Below are positions 7,946-17,336 of a stretch of DNA of 64,000 nt, piece by piece. The stretch is from Spirosoma sp. KUDC1026 (GTDB taxonomy: Bacteria; Bacteroidota; Bacteroidia; Cytophagales; Spirosomataceae): positions 5,082,001-5,146,000 of the forward strand of contig NZ_CP056032.1 in assembly GCF_013375035.1 (NCBI RefSeq), given 5' to 3'. Position numbers and translations under genes: made by a program. Position 1 is the stretch's first letter, and every line of letters begins with the position of its first letter. A model generated the notes under the pieces. That model saw only the letters and a program-made list of their open reading frames with translations, did no database searches and was not told the origin of the DNA.

Positions 7946-8725
7946 TTACAGGTTTATTTGTCCCGTGAACACTCGTTTTGCCGGACCAATCAACTCAATA
8001 TCATTGAACTGCGTATCAGCCAGCCTAGCAAAGGACACCCGCAGATTCCCGCCAATCGTTTTGATAGCGACCGGCCCTGCTACAGCCAGTTGCTGGCTGG
8101 CGGCCAGCGCTACGGCCGTTACCCCCGTTCCACAGGAATAGGTTTCGTCCTCAACGCCCCGCTCATAGGTTCTAACGTAAAGCGTTCCGTCCGCCAAAGG
8201 TTCGACGAAGTTGACGTTGGTTCCTCCGGGCGCAAACGTATCGCTGTAGCGGATCGCCCTGCCTTCTTTCACTACGTCCAGCGAATCGAGATCACTCACA
8301 AACTCTACCACGTGGGGTGAGCCCGTATTCAGAAACGTCTTGCCATCGCGTGGAGTAATCCCGCTGACGTCGCTCATTTTCAAGAACACCTCATCGTCGG
8401 AAACAGTGGCGGTGTGCTCACCGTCGACGGCGATGAAGCGTGTTTTCTCCGAGAACAGCCCCAGATCGTACGCAAACCGAACTATGCACCGGCCGCCGTT
8501 ACCACACATGCTGCCCTCGGCCCCGTCGGCGTTGAAGTAGATCATCCGGAAATCGTAGTCCGGATCATTACGTAGCAGAATGAGCCCATCGGCACCGATA
8601 CCAAACCGCCGGTGGCATAACCGTTCGATCAGCGCCTGATCATGTTCGGGAAAACGGTTCCCGCGGTCATCGATCATGACGAAATCGTTGCCGGTACCCT
8701 GGTATTTGAAGAAATCAACAGTCAC
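7946..8725 (-). CDS. dapF: Diaminopimelate epimerase
   Basis: Converts LL- to meso-diaminopimelate in the lysine and peptidoglycan precursor pathway; cytosolic. Both catalytic cysteines are visible in MCGNGGRC (about residue 73) and SCGTGVTA (about residue 198). The start MTVDFFKYQGTGNDFVMIDDR is canonical, and 259 residues is the normal length. The -7-like box CAACTTTG (one mismatch to TAnnTTTG) is found on the minus strand near 8755-8748. rplS ends upstream with its own terminator. Confidence 0.96.
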   Translation of the reverse strand: MTVDFFKYQGTGNDFVMIDDRGNRFPEHDQALIERLCHRRFGIGADGLILLRNDPDYDFRMIYFNADGAEGSMCGNGGRCIVRFAYDLGLFSEKTRFIAVDGEHTATVSDDEVFLKMSDVSGITPRDGKTFLNTGSPHVVEFVSDLDSLDVVKEGRAIRYSDTFAPGGTNVNFVEPLADGTLYVRTYERGVEDETYSCGTGVTAVALAASQQLAVAGPVAIKTIGGNLRVSFARLADTQFNDIELIGPAKRVFTGQINL

Positions 8726-8774
8726 GTTGGAGCAAGCTTATGGTAGAGTTACAAAGTTGCAACACCAATAGACA

Positions 8775-8805
8775 CAAAAAAAGCCGTCTTCTCAGACAGC
8801 TTTTC
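8775..8805 (-). terminator. Terminator of rplS
   Basis: On the minus strand an AAAGCTGTCT/AGACGGCTTT stem with a GAGA-type loop runs into TTTTTTT. It lies about 25-55 nt past the rplS stop and separates it from dapF. Confidence 0.75.
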
Positions 8806-8829
8806 GATTTTTTTTGCGGGTACGGGCGC

Positions 8830-9210
8830 TTAAGCCGCTGCTGCTACTTTAACTTTTGGCTTACGCTCTTTCAGACGAGCAGCTTTACCCTGACGGCCAC
8901 GTAGGAAGAACAACCGAGCCCGGCGAACTTTACCCATCCGTACAACTTCAACTTTGTCAACGTTTGGCGACAGCAGCGGGAAAATCCGCTCCACACCAAC
9001 ACCGTTCGATACTTTCCGCACGGTGAACGTTTCGCCACCGCTGCTTGGGTTCCGGCGCTGAATAACCGTGCCCGTAAATACCTGAATACGCTCTTTATTT
9101 CCTTCGCGGATTTTGACGTGAACGTTCACCGTATCGCCCGCCCGGAAATTAGGCAGTTCGGCGCGACGCTGCGCGTTGTCTGCCTCCACTAATTTAATTA
9201 ACTCGCTCAT
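8830..9210 (-). CDS. rplS: 50S ribosomal protein L19
   Basis: Ribosomal protein at the 30S-50S interface. It is 126 residues with the family core [31 protein letters not shown] and [27 protein letters not shown] lysine/alanine-rich tail ([10 protein letters not shown]) extends slightly past the usual end. A perfect -7 box lies at 9261-9254, divergent from that of nnr, and a terminator follows. It is not next to trmD or rimM here, so it is a single-gene unit. Confidence 0.97.
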   Translation of the reverse strand: MSELIKLVEADNAQRRAELPNFRAGDTVNVHVKIREGNKERIQVFTGTVIQRRNPSSGGETFTVRKVSNGVGVERIFPLLSPNVDKVEVVRMGKVRRARLFFLRGRQGKAARLKERKPKVKVAAAA

Positions 9211-9253
9211 GACCTTATATATATCGCCGGAAAACTATTTGCGAAATGAGCCG

Positions 9254-9261
9254 CAAAGATA
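9254..9261 (-). promoter_or_regulatory. -7 promoter box of rplS
   Basis: TATCTTTG on the minus strand, an exact TAnnTTTG match 44 nt upstream of the rplS ATG. Confidence 0.6.
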
Positions 9262-9284
9262 GCAAACTTCTCGGTGGGAGAAAA

Positions 9285-9292
9285 TACTTTTG
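9285..9292 (+). promoter_or_regulatory. -7 promoter box of nnr
   Basis: TACTTTTG, an exact TAnnTTTG match 34 nt upstream of the nnr ATG. It lies back to back with the rplS box 23 bp away. Confidence 0.55.
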
Positions 9293-9325
9293 CAAAATTA
9301 CGTTATGTAAATCGCGCTTTCCTGT

Positions 9326-10828
9326 ATGAAAATCCTCAATGTCGACCAGATTCACGCGCTCGATCAATCGACCATCAAAAATGAACCCATTGCCCCCCTG
9401 AATTTAATGGAGCGGGCTGCCCTCGCTTTTGTCGATTGGTTCGTCAGTAACTTCCCCAGCACCACCGCCACCAAGATCTTCTGCGGCCTAGGAAATAACG
9501 GGGGGGATGGCCTGGCGATTGCCCGTCTGCTGCTGGAGCGGGAATACCCCGTCGACGTTTTTGTGGTTCGTTACGCCCCGCGCGAGTCCGACGACTTCAT
9601 GCATAACCACCGGCGGCTCAAGCTCATTACAGAGAACGTTCATTACCTGGAATACTCGCGCGACATTCCACCCATTCGTCATAACGACGTCATCATCGAT
9701 GCGATCCTGGGTTCTGGTTTATCCCGCCCCACCGAAGGCATCGTCAAGTACACGATCGAAGCCATTAACCGGGCGCCAGCGATGGTCGTGTCGGTTGATA
9801 TTGCCAGCGGCCTGTATACTGACAAACCCAACGCAAAGGGTGATACGATTATTGAACCCGACCATACCGTTACGTTTCAGCTGCCCAAGCTGGCCTTTCT
9901 GCTGCCATCGAACGGTAAGTATGTTGGCGACTGGCATACGGTCGATATCCGATTGCATAAACGCTACATCGACCTGGCCCCCACGCCTTATTTTTATACC
10001 CAACCGCACGAAGCCAGGCTATTGCTCCACAAACGCGACCGCTACTCGAACAAAGGTTCGTTTGGTAAAGCGCTGCTTTTTGTGGGGAGTTACGGAAAGA
10101 TAGGAGCGGCTGTTCTCTCGGCTCGGGCCTGCCTGCGTTCGGGGGTTGGTTTACTTACGGTCCAGACGCCGGGTTGTGGTTATTCCGTCCTGCAAACGGC
10201 CGTTCCGGAAGCTATGTGCCGCCCCGACACGAACGAGCATGTCCTGACGGGGGCCAGTGAAGTAGACACTCCCCCCCCGGCTGACTACACAACGGTAGGC
10301 ATTGGCCCCGGCATTGGAACCGCCGATGAAACGTTAGCGATGCTCCGTGAGCTGCTGCCCGGTCTGAAAAAGCCAATGGTTGTTGATGCCGATGCGCTGA
10401 ACCTGCTGTCGAAGAACCGGGAAATGCTGGAGCAGCTTCCGCCCAACAGCATACTGACCCCCCACCCCAAAGAATTCGAACGTCTGACTAGCACCTGGAC
10501 AGACGATTATCAGAAACTGGCCATGCTGCGCGAGTTTGCGCAGAAATACAAGGTCGTAGTTGTGCTGAAAGGCGCCCATACAGCCGTTGCTACGCCCAAT
10601 GGTGAAGTGCATTTCAATAGCACGGGTAATCCTGGCCTGAGCACAGGTGGCACTGGCGACGTCTTAACGGGCGTATTGACAGCTTTGTTAGCGCAGGGAT
10701 ACGACCCAGTTGAAGCGGCAGTGCTGGGCGTGTATGCACACGGGCTGGCAGGAGACCGGGTAGCGAGCCAGCACGGCCAGATCGGTATGACAGCCTCGGA
10801 TATTGTTGACGCCTTACGCTGGAATTAG
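9326..10828 (+). CDS. nnr: Bifunctional NAD(P)H-hydrate epimerase / ADP-dependent dehydratase
   Basis: Repairs hydrated NAD(P)H: the N-terminal YjeF-N domain epimerises R and S forms and the C-terminal ribokinase-like domain dehydrates the S form using ADP. 500 residues, standard for the fused enzyme. The N-terminal half has LMERAALAF, CGLGNNGGDGLAIARLL and DAILGSGLSRP. The C-terminal half, from about residue 225, has KGSFGKALLFVGS, GIGPGIG, PMVVDADALNLL, LTPHPKEFERL and the ADP/catalytic motif NPGLSTGGTGDVLTGVL. It stands alone between a divergent promoter and a gap holding a small ORF. Confidence 0.95.
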   Translation: MKILNVDQIHALDQSTIKNEPIAPLNLMERAALAFVDWFVSNFPSTTATKIFCGLGNNGGDGLAIARLLLEREYPVDVFVVRYAPRESDDFMHNHRRLKLITENVHYLEYSRDIPPIRHNDVIIDAILGSGLSRPTEGIVKYTIEAINRAPAMVVSVDIASGLYTDKPNAKGDTIIEPDHTVTFQLPKLAFLLPSNGKYVGDWHTVDIRLHKRYIDLAPTPYFYTQPHEARLLLHKRDRYSNKGSFGKALLFVGSYGKIGAAVLSARACLRSGVGLLTVQTPGCGYSVLQTAVPEAMCRPDTNEHVLTGASEVDTPPPADYTTVGIGPGIGTADETLAMLRELLPGLKKPMVVDADALNLLSKNREMLEQLPPNSILTPHPKEFERLTSTWTDDYQKLAMLREFAQKYKVVVVLKGAHTAVATPNGEVHFNSTGNPGLSTGGTGDVLTGVLTALLAQGYDPVEAAVLGVYAHGLAGDRVASQHGQIGMTASDIVDALRWN

Positions 10829-11053
10829 CGCATGATCTCTATAGCCGTAGTGTAGATATTCTGCCACACTTCTGTTGATTTTTTACCCTATTGACCTATT
10901 CAGTTTTCAGCACTTGCTTTTTATTAAGGATCGACTAATCAGACTCTTGGGCTATTTCTGATAACCAGATGTTTATTAAACGGCACTATACGTAACGCGG
11001 TCTCAAATTTGTTTACGTGGTAGACACACTTATCCTGTTTTTCTACGTATCCT

Positions 11054-11218
11054 ATGAAACCTACTGCACAACGGGATTGGCGTACCGTCCGGTCATCTCG
11101 CCAGAATCGTTTTAGTCTTGATCAGACATCAGTTATTGGCGGCCTGACGATTGCTCTGCTAACCTACATTACCTACCATTTTATTTACCCGCTCATCTCG
11201 AAAGGGCTGCTCTGGTAA
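11054..11218 (+). CDS. 54-residue single-span membrane protein
   Basis: A short ORF reading MKPTAQRDWRTVRSSRQNRF, then SLDQTSVIGGLTIALLTYIT and YHFIYPLISKGLLW. It has a basic cytoplasmic N-terminus and one hydrophobic helix (about residues 24-50). A TTTG about 45 nt upstream and a perfect terminator 18 nt downstream frame it as an independent unit. I do not recognise a family; function unknown. Confidence 0.5.
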   Translation: MKPTAQRDWRTVRSSRQNRFSLDQTSVIGGLTIALLTYITYHFIYPLISKGLLW

Positions 11219-11235
11219 ATCAGTTATACTGTTTA

Positions 11236-11275
11236 GTAATAAAGCCCGCTGGCCATAACCAGCGGGCTTTATTAC
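11236..11275. terminator. Bidirectional terminator between the small ORF and feoB
   Basis: Perfect 17-bp stem (11236-11252 with 11259-11275, containing AAAGCCCGCTGG) and a 6-nt loop. The A/T-rich stem base gives a U-rich side in both directions, so it serves both the small ORF and the converging feoB. Confidence 0.85.
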
Positions 11276-11290
11276 GTATATGAAGTTCAG

Positions 11291-13405
11291 TTAACGAAGA
11301 ATCTGGTACGTAGCGAAGGCTGATACATAAGCCAGAACCATCATAAATGCCAGCTGCACGGCTGGCCAGGTCCAGCTACGGGTCTCACGCTGGGTAGCGG
11401 CCAGCGTGCTCATGCACATCATGGCAAAAACGTAGAAAATAAGCAGTGACCAGGCCACAGCGGTAGTGTACATCGGTCCACCAGTTTCCGGATTACGTTC
11501 CTGTTTAAGTCGCTCACGGATCGTGACGCCTTCCTCATCGCCGTCGCCAATGCTATAGATAGTGGACATAGTGCCGACAAACACCTCGCGGGCGGCAAAA
11601 GAACTGAGCAGGGCGATACCGATTTTCCAGTCGTAACCCAGTGGTTTGATAACTGGTTCGATAAAGTGCCCAAACCGACCGGCGTAGGACGACTCCAGCC
11701 GCTCCGAGGCAATGTAATTCTGTAAATCTTCGTCAGCCAGCGTTTTATTTTCCTGCCGTACCCGATCTTCGGCCTGTTGCATCGAATTGCCAGGACCGTA
11801 GCTCGCCAGGACCCACAGGACGATAGAAATCGCCAGAATGACCCGACCTGCTTCCCAGACAAACGAGCGAACGCTGTCCCAGACCGTAATGCCGACATGG
11901 TTCCAGCGGGGCAGCTTGAACGTAGGCAGCTCCATAATGAAGAAACTCCGTTCTTTAGTACGCAGGATCAGTTTCAGAACAGCCGCAGACAGCAGGGCAC
12001 TCACTAGGCCCAGCAGGTACAGCCCCATCAAGGCAAAGCCCTGCAGGTTAAAAATACCCAGCACCCGCTGGTTTGGTACTACCAGCGCGATAAAGATCGT
12101 GTAGATCGGCAGTCGGGCCGAGCAGCTCATAAGTGGCGTAACCAGGATCGTAATGAGTCGGTCGCGCCGGGTACCGATGCTCCGGGTTGTCATAATAGCG
12201 GGGACGGCGCAGGCCACACCCGAAATCAGCGGCACTACACTACGTCCATTCAGACCAAATTTGCGCATGATCCGGTCCATGATTACCATCACCCGCGACA
12301 TATAGCCCGACTCTTCGAGCAGCGAGACCAGCAGAAACAGAAAAGCAATCTGCGGGATAAATACCAGAATACCGCCTATCCCCGCCAGGATTCCGTCGGT
12401 TAACAGATCGGTCAGCGGGCCACCGGGAAGCCGGGATTTTAGCTCGCCGTTCAGCCAGGCTACGCCTGAATCGATGGCATCCATGAACGGTTCGGCCCAG
12501 GCAAAGATTGCCTGAAAGATCAGCAGCAGGATCAGCGCGAAAATAGCGTAGCCCCAGACCGGATGCAGCAGCACCCGATCCAGTTTCTGGGTCCAGGTGA
12601 CCTGGTTACGCGGTCGCTTTTCAGTAACAGCCTCGGCAACAATAGTGGCAATACGTTTGTAGCGCGTAATGGTTTCGTTAGCCTGAAACGGCGTTTCCTG
12701 AAACTGGTGCCGGTCGATAAGAGCGTCCAAACCTACCCGTTGCTCTTGATTCAGGAACGTAAAACCGTCGTGCTGAATCAGATACTGCAGGGTCAGATAG
12801 TTGTTATCCAGATGATAGGATTCGCGGGTTTCCTCGATCAGCGAACGGGCTTCGTCGGCAGGATCAAAAAATAGTTTCTCAGCGTAGATGGGCTCGGTTA
12901 ATTGTCCCTGCACCGCTTTTTTCAGCGAATCGACCCCCTCTCCGGTCCGGGCGTTGATCCGGGCGACCGGCACGCCCAAGCGCATGGCCAGCCGGGTCGC
13001 GTTGACGTCTTTCTCCTGTTCCCTGGCTACATCGAGCATGTTCAGGGCCAGTACCGTCGGCACGCCCAGATCGGCAACCTGCGTAAACAGCAACAGGTTT
13101 CGGTGCAGGTTTGATGCGTCAACGACAACGATGATAACGTCCGGATAATCAGGATGACCTGGATTGGCCAGGATGTCCGTTACGAGCTGTTCGTCGAGAG
13201 ACTTGGGGTAAACGGAATAGATACCGGGAAAATCGACAACGGTCGTGCTGATCTGTTCATTCACCGCCCACGTACCGGACTTGCGGTCCATGGTGACGCC
13301 GGGGAAGTTTCCTGTTTTCTGACGCAGGCCCGTCAGTTGGTTAAATAAAGACGATTTTCCCGCATTGGGATTACCAATGAGGGCGATGGTAGGCGACGAT
13401 TTCAA
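11291..13405 (-). CDS. feoB: Ferrous iron transporter FeoB
   Basis: Inner-membrane Fe(II) importer with a cytosolic G domain; 704 residues. G motifs: G1 GNPNAGKSS (residues 11-19), G3 VDFPGIYS, G4 NMLD, G5 INARTGEG. After a spacer helical domain come two gate segments with VFIPQIAFLFLLVSLLEESGYMSR, and VVPLISGVACAVPAIMTTRSI carries the conserved Cys. It follows feoA by 68 nt, the usual feoAB order. No FeoC was found. Confidence 0.97.
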   Translation of the reverse strand: MKSSPTIALIGNPNAGKSSLFNQLTGLRQKTGNFPGVTMDRKSGTWAVNEQISTTVVDFPGIYSVYPKSLDEQLVTDILANPGHPDYPDVIIVVVDASNLHRNLLLFTQVADLGVPTVLALNMLDVAREQEKDVNATRLAMRLGVPVARINARTGEGVDSLKKAVQGQLTEPIYAEKLFFDPADEARSLIEETRESYHLDNNYLTLQYLIQHDGFTFLNQEQRVGLDALIDRHQFQETPFQANETITRYKRIATIVAEAVTEKRPRNQVTWTQKLDRVLLHPVWGYAIFALILLLIFQAIFAWAEPFMDAIDSGVAWLNGELKSRLPGGPLTDLLTDGILAGIGGILVFIPQIAFLFLLVSLLEESGYMSRVMVIMDRIMRKFGLNGRSVVPLISGVACAVPAIMTTRSIGTRRDRLITILVTPLMSCSARLPIYTIFIALVVPNQRVLGIFNLQGFALMGLYLLGLVSALLSAAVLKLILRTKERSFFIMELPTFKLPRWNHVGITVWDSVRSFVWEAGRVILAISIVLWVLASYGPGNSMQQAEDRVRQENKTLADEDLQNYIASERLESSYAGRFGHFIEPVIKPLGYDWKIGIALLSSFAAREVFVGTMSTIYSIGDGDEEGVTIRERLKQERNPETGGPMYTTAVAWSLLIFYVFAMMCMSTLAATQRETRSWTWPAVQLAFMMVLAYVSAFATYQILR

Positions 13406-13473
13406 TTTACTTTACGGTTTACAGCGCACCGTTTACCGGTTTGGAACTGAGCAAACAGTACAACAGCAAACGG

Positions 13474-13701
13474 TTAATTCTCAATCAGAATCGTAGCGGC
13501 TTCTGATTTGCGCATCGACAGGCAGTAGCCTGATACGTCCAGGCAGAGTGGATCTCCCAATGGAGCTTTGCATTGCAGACAGATTTCAGCCCCGGGCAGA
13601 CAGCCCATTTCCAGCAGTTTCAGGGACATAATCTGATCGCTGAACGACTGAATAGTGGCCCGTTCTCCAATTTTTAAATCAGCTACGCTACGCTTACTCA
13701 T
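13474..13701 (-). CDS. feoA: FeoA-family protein
   Basis: A 75-residue SH3-like cytosolic protein needed for FeoB-dependent Fe(II) uptake. Family features: LKIGERATIQSF, LKLLEMGCLPGAEI and a C-terminal LSMRKSEAATILIEN. First gene of the feoAB operon, preceded by a promoter-like pair at 13763-13794. No obvious iron-box palindrome was seen. Confidence 0.92.
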   Translation of the reverse strand: MSKRSVADLKIGERATIQSFSDQIMSLKLLEMGCLPGAEICLQCKAPLGDPLCLDVSGYCLSMRKSEAATILIEN

Positions 13702-13762
13702 ATACTGGCTTCTGACCGGCAGACCTCGACCCGCGCCTTATTTAGATTCAATTTAATTAACA

Positions 13763-13794
13763 CAAGATTACGCCAGAAAATTTGTCGGAGCAAA
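13763..13794 (-). promoter_or_regulatory. Promoter of feoAB
   Basis: On the minus strand TTTG (13794-13791), 20 nt, then TAATCTTG (13770-13763), one mismatch from TAnnTTTG. It lies about 60 nt upstream of the feoA ATG. Confidence 0.5.
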
Positions 13795-13884
13795 CATTTT
13801 CGCAAAAAAGCTGGCTGCCCGGACCATTGGCTAGGTGAATCCGGACGCAATCCTTTCTCCCCTCCGCCCGTCTTCTATTCCGAT

Positions 13885-13892
13885 TACTTTTG
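13885..13892 (+). promoter_or_regulatory. -7 promoter box of the S8 protease
   Basis: TACTTTTG matches TAnnTTTG exactly, 38 nt before ATG 13931. It lies inside the longer open frame that begins at 13835, so it argues for the downstream start. Confidence 0.55.
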
Positions 13893-13930
13893 TAGTTCAC
13901 TCCTTCTTACGCAGTCACGTTTATCAATCT

Positions 13931-16900
13931 ATGCTACAACCACTACAGCGCCTTTCCTTTTTCCTGTTCATTCTTCTGGTCAGTAGTGTTCAGGCCCAGC
14001 CTCCTGGTAAGGCAGCAGCCCAAACAGCCCGGCTCACCACCGACCTGTTAAACGTTCCTGGTGGTAACTCGGCTACTGTTCCTTCCGAGGTTCGGGGGCT
14101 CGACAAACTGACCCGTTTTCAGATGCGGGGAGATCGTATTGCCATCGAAGCGGTGGCCGCTCCTGGCTGGGACGCTAATTCCCTCCTACAGGCGTTGCAG
14201 GGGCTGGGGCTAACGGACGGACGAGCGTATAACCAGCTGGTTTTCGGATACATACCGATAAATCAGTTAAATATCCTCAAAACGATTCCCGCACTACGGT
14301 TTGTCCGGCCTGCTTATAAGCCAGTCCATAGCGCAGGGCGCGTTACATCGCAGGGCGACAAGGCCCAGAAATCCGATCTTGCCCGGCAACGGTATGGCCT
14401 GACAGGAACCCGGTCTAAAATTGGGATTCTCTCCGATTCGTATGACGCACGGGGTGGTGCGGCTGCGGGGGTTGCCTCGGGCGATCTGCCTGCCACTGTT
14501 CAGGTACTGGAAGAGTATCGGGAACCCGACGCATCCGATGAAGGCCGGGCGATGGCCGAGATCGTCCACGACGTAGCACAGGGAGCCGCTATTGCGTTCA
14601 ATACTGCGTTTACGGGTCAGGCTGGATTTGCGCAGGGCATCAGGAACCTGGCCGCAGCGGGTTGCAACATTATTGTTGACGACGTCAGCTACTTTGCGGA
14701 GCCGTTTTTTCAGGATGGCGTTATTGCGCAGGCCGTCGATGACGTCGTGACGAATAACAACGTAACGTATTTCTCCTCGGCAGGCAACTCCGGGCGATCG
14801 TCCTACCAGAGCACGTACCGGAACGGTGGTCAGTTAACTCATCCAACCTATGGCCTGCTGGGCAACGCCCATAATTTCGGCGGAGGAGACATTTACCAGC
14901 GTATTACGATTCCGGCCGGTGGTCAGGTCATTATTGGTTTTCAATGGGATGATCCCTTCGCGTCGGTCAGTGGCGGGGCCGGAGCACGTACCGACATGGA
15001 TCTGCTGGTGTATTACAACGGCATGCTGATTCCGTTTTTGTCGGCAGCGAACGCCAACATTGGGGGCGACCCGGTTGAGATTACGGGGTACGCTAATACC
15101 TCAAACGCCCCGATCAGCATCGACCTTGTCCTCGTCAAATACGAAGGTCCCGATCCAGGGCTGATCAAATGGATCAACTTCGGCAGTACCGTTGATGTTG
15201 AATACGATACCCAGAGTTCAACCACGTTCGGCCACAGCAACGCCAGCCGGGCCATTGCCGTGGCGGCCGCTCGCTACACAAACACCCCCGCCTTCAATTC
15301 TTCGCTCACCACGGCGCTTGTCGAAGATTTTTCGTCGGCGGGGGGCACACCAACGCTGTTTACCACGACGGGTGCTCGGATCAACGGGATTACGGGAATC
15401 ACCCGGCGTAAACCGGAACTTACCGGCCCTAATGGCGGCAATAACACCTTTTTTGGCGACGACTTTGAAGGCGACGGCTTTCCTAACTTCTTCGGTACGT
15501 CGGCTTCGGCCCCCCACGTTGCGGCCGTTGCTGCGCTGCTACAGGAACGCGCCGGAAATAGCCTCGCTCCTAGCAGCGTACTAAGTCTGCTGGAAGAAAC
15601 GGCGCTGGACATGGACGACCCGCTCACGCCTGGTTTTGACGTAGGCTTTGATTACCGGACCGGCTACGGTTTTGTGCAGGCCGACCAGGCCATTCAAGCC
15701 ATCGCGACTGGTCAGCCGCTGGCGCTGGTACAGCCTTTATTTAATTGTCAGACGGGTGCCCTGACGTACCAGACAACCGGCGGAGACGGCTCCCGCATTG
15801 AGTATCAGGGCATCGGCATTACCGATTGGAATCCAAACCCGAACCAGTTTCTGGACGCGCCCGTCCTGGCCGATCAAAACTCAAAAACGGTGTTATTGAA
15901 AGCACGGCAGAGCGGTCGCGAAGTGACGTATTTGTTTGATTTCCGGGCATACTGCCAGGGCAGCAACGGCAACCAGCCGCCCGTACTGGCTATCCCTATC
16001 GAAAACCAGTTTGCCCAGCGCGGCACGTATTTCGCGTACCAGTTCCCAGCCAATACCTTCTCAGACCCCAACAACGACGTGCTGACGTACACGGCTACAG
16101 GTCTGCTCGACGGTTTGACATTCGACGCTGCCAACCGACGGATCAGCGGCACACCTACGCAGGCCGGAACATTCCCCGTAACCATCGTGGCTACTGACGC
16201 CGGGAATCTATCGGCGCAGGCGATGTTTACCCTGACGGTAGCCCCCAACGGGAACACGCGTCCGCTGGCGCTCATTGCTCCGTTATATGACTGCGGAACA
16301 GGCGCCATTACGTTCCGGACCGTTGAAGGTGATGGCACGCCTGTAACGTATTTCGCCATCGGCATTGCCCGCACTACCCCCGCGGATGCATCTGGTATTG
16401 TTGAAGCCGAACTGCGGGCCGACCCCAAACCGATTGTTATCCAGGCTACACAAAGCGGCACAACGGTCAGCTACACCTTCGACCTACCGGGTGCCTGTGG
16501 CGCTACCAACGGCAATTTCAGACTAGTTGAACCAGCTTATAACTGCGCAACGGGCATCTTTACCTTTCAGGTGGTCAACGTAGCGCCGGGAAAAACGGTA
16601 GAATATTACTCGGTGCCGGGAATCACGGGCTGGAGCACCAACCCGACCCATCCGTTTAACGAAGACCTGCGCACCGCCGGTGATGTCAAGCCGTTCACGC
16701 TGCGGGCCCGCTACGTTGGCGAACCAGCGTCGGAGGTAACGCTGGAGTGGGTACGCCCGGCCCCCTGCTCAGCGGGTGCCCGCTTAGCCGCAGCCGACGT
16801 CACGTTGCAGGTCATCGTCCTGGAAAACCCAACGGCAAGCGAGTTCGTCGAATTTAATGTAACGGGTGTACAAGGTCCATCGCTGCAACTCCGCGTACTG

Positions 16901-17053
16901 GATAGCCGGGGGGCATTGATTAGCGACCAGTATGTTAAAACGAACGACAGCACCAGTCGCCAGCGGGTTTCTGTCGGGCATTCGCCAGGTATTTACCTAC
17001 TGTACGTTGGTACCGATATGCAGCAGAAAACAGTAAAAATTATTCGGCAGTAA
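13931..17053 (+). CDS. Secreted S8-like serine protease with T9SS C-terminal domain
   Basis: A 1040-residue exported protein. Start ATG 13931 gives a signal peptide (LQRLSFFLFILLVSSVQAQ). A subtilisin-like domain follows: ILSDSYD (Asp about 169), SSAGN (oxyanion Asn about 286) and GTSASAPHVAAVAALL (Ser about 524). Where subtilisins have H-G-T-H-V-A this protein has DEGRAM (E about 204) followed by IVHDVA, so the usual His is absent. Three copies of an 80-residue two-Cys repeat (VQPLFNCQTGALTYQ, IAPLYDCGTGAITFR, VEPAYNCATGIFTFQ) flank an Ig-like domain. The end has NPTASEFVEFNV...GIYLLYV...KIIRQ, typical of type IX secretion signals. Probably cell-surface or released. Confidence 0.88.
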   Translation: MLQPLQRLSFFLFILLVSSVQAQPPGKAAAQTARLTTDLLNVPGGNSATVPSEVRGLDKLTRFQMRGDRIAIEAVAAPGWDANSLLQALQGLGLTDGRAYNQLVFGYIPINQLNILKTIPALRFVRPAYKPVHSAGRVTSQGDKAQKSDLARQRYGLTGTRSKIGILSDSYDARGGAAAGVASGDLPATVQVLEEYREPDASDEGRAMAEIVHDVAQGAAIAFNTAFTGQAGFAQGIRNLAAAGCNIIVDDVSYFAEPFFQDGVIAQAVDDVVTNNNVTYFSSAGNSGRSSYQSTYRNGGQLTHPTYGLLGNAHNFGGGDIYQRITIPAGGQVIIGFQWDDPFASVSGGAGARTDMDLLVYYNGMLIPFLSAANANIGGDPVEITGYANTSNAPISIDLVLVKYEGPDPGLIKWINFGSTVDVEYDTQSSTTFGHSNASRAIAVAAARYTNTPAFNSSLTTALVEDFSSAGGTPTLFTTTGARINGITGITRRKPELTGPNGGNNTFFGDDFEGDGFPNFFGTSASAPHVAAVAALLQERAGNSLAPSSVLSLLEETALDMDDPLTPGFDVGFDYRTGYGFVQADQAIQAIATGQPLALVQPLFNCQTGALTYQTTGGDGSRIEYQGIGITDWNPNPNQFLDAPVLADQNSKTVLLKARQSGREVTYLFDFRAYCQGSNGNQPPVLAIPIENQFAQRGTYFAYQFPANTFSDPNNDVLTYTATGLLDGLTFDAANRRISGTPTQAGTFPVTIVATDAGNLSAQAMFTLTVAPNGNTRPLALIAPLYDCGTGAITFRTVEGDGTPVTYFAIGIARTTPADASGIVEAELRADPKPIVIQATQSGTTVSYTFDLPGACGATNGNFRLVEPAYNCATGIFTFQVVNVAPGKTVEYYSVPGITGWSTNPTHPFNEDLRTAGDVKPFTLRARYVGEPASEVTLEWVRPAPCSAGARLAAADVTLQVIVLENPTASEFVEFNVTGVQGPSLQLRVLDSRGALISDQYVKTNDSTSRQRVSVGHSPGIYLLYVGTDMQQKTVKIIRQ

Positions 17054-17073
17054 ACCGTTTATTCGTTAGTCAA

Positions 17074-17139
17074 AAACACAAATCATCCCGAATCTTGTCT
17101 CCATGGGTGGACGGCAAGCGTTCGGGATGATTTGTGTTT
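17074..17139 (+). terminator. Long inverted repeat after the S8 protease
   Basis: A 19-bp perfect stem (17074-17092 with 17121-17139, containing AATCATCCCGAA) with a 28-nt loop, 20 nt after the protease stop. Position suggests a terminator; the long loop is unusual. Confidence 0.55.
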
Positions 17140-17336
17140 CTCTAAAGGAGGTTTTTTTGAGATTGCCAACGTATAAGTAAAAACGTACTTTGACCAACGT
17201 AATGGCACTTATACAACAGTAATGACTACCCGTTTAAGGCAACGATATTAATCGCATATAAATGATTAGGTATTCAAAATACTTATCAATACAGTATAAT
17301 TATTGTACTATTGTGTATAATTTATCTGATTCTAAG

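Noticed and set aside
13702..13800. Riboswitch or Fur box ahead of feoAB
   Set aside because: Only a promoter-like pair is visible; no 19-bp inverted repeat of the Fur type and no conserved RNA fold was recognised.
13835..13930. Longer N-terminus of the S8 protease
   Set aside because: It would place the start upstream of an exact -7 box and put 32 non-signal residues before a good signal peptide.
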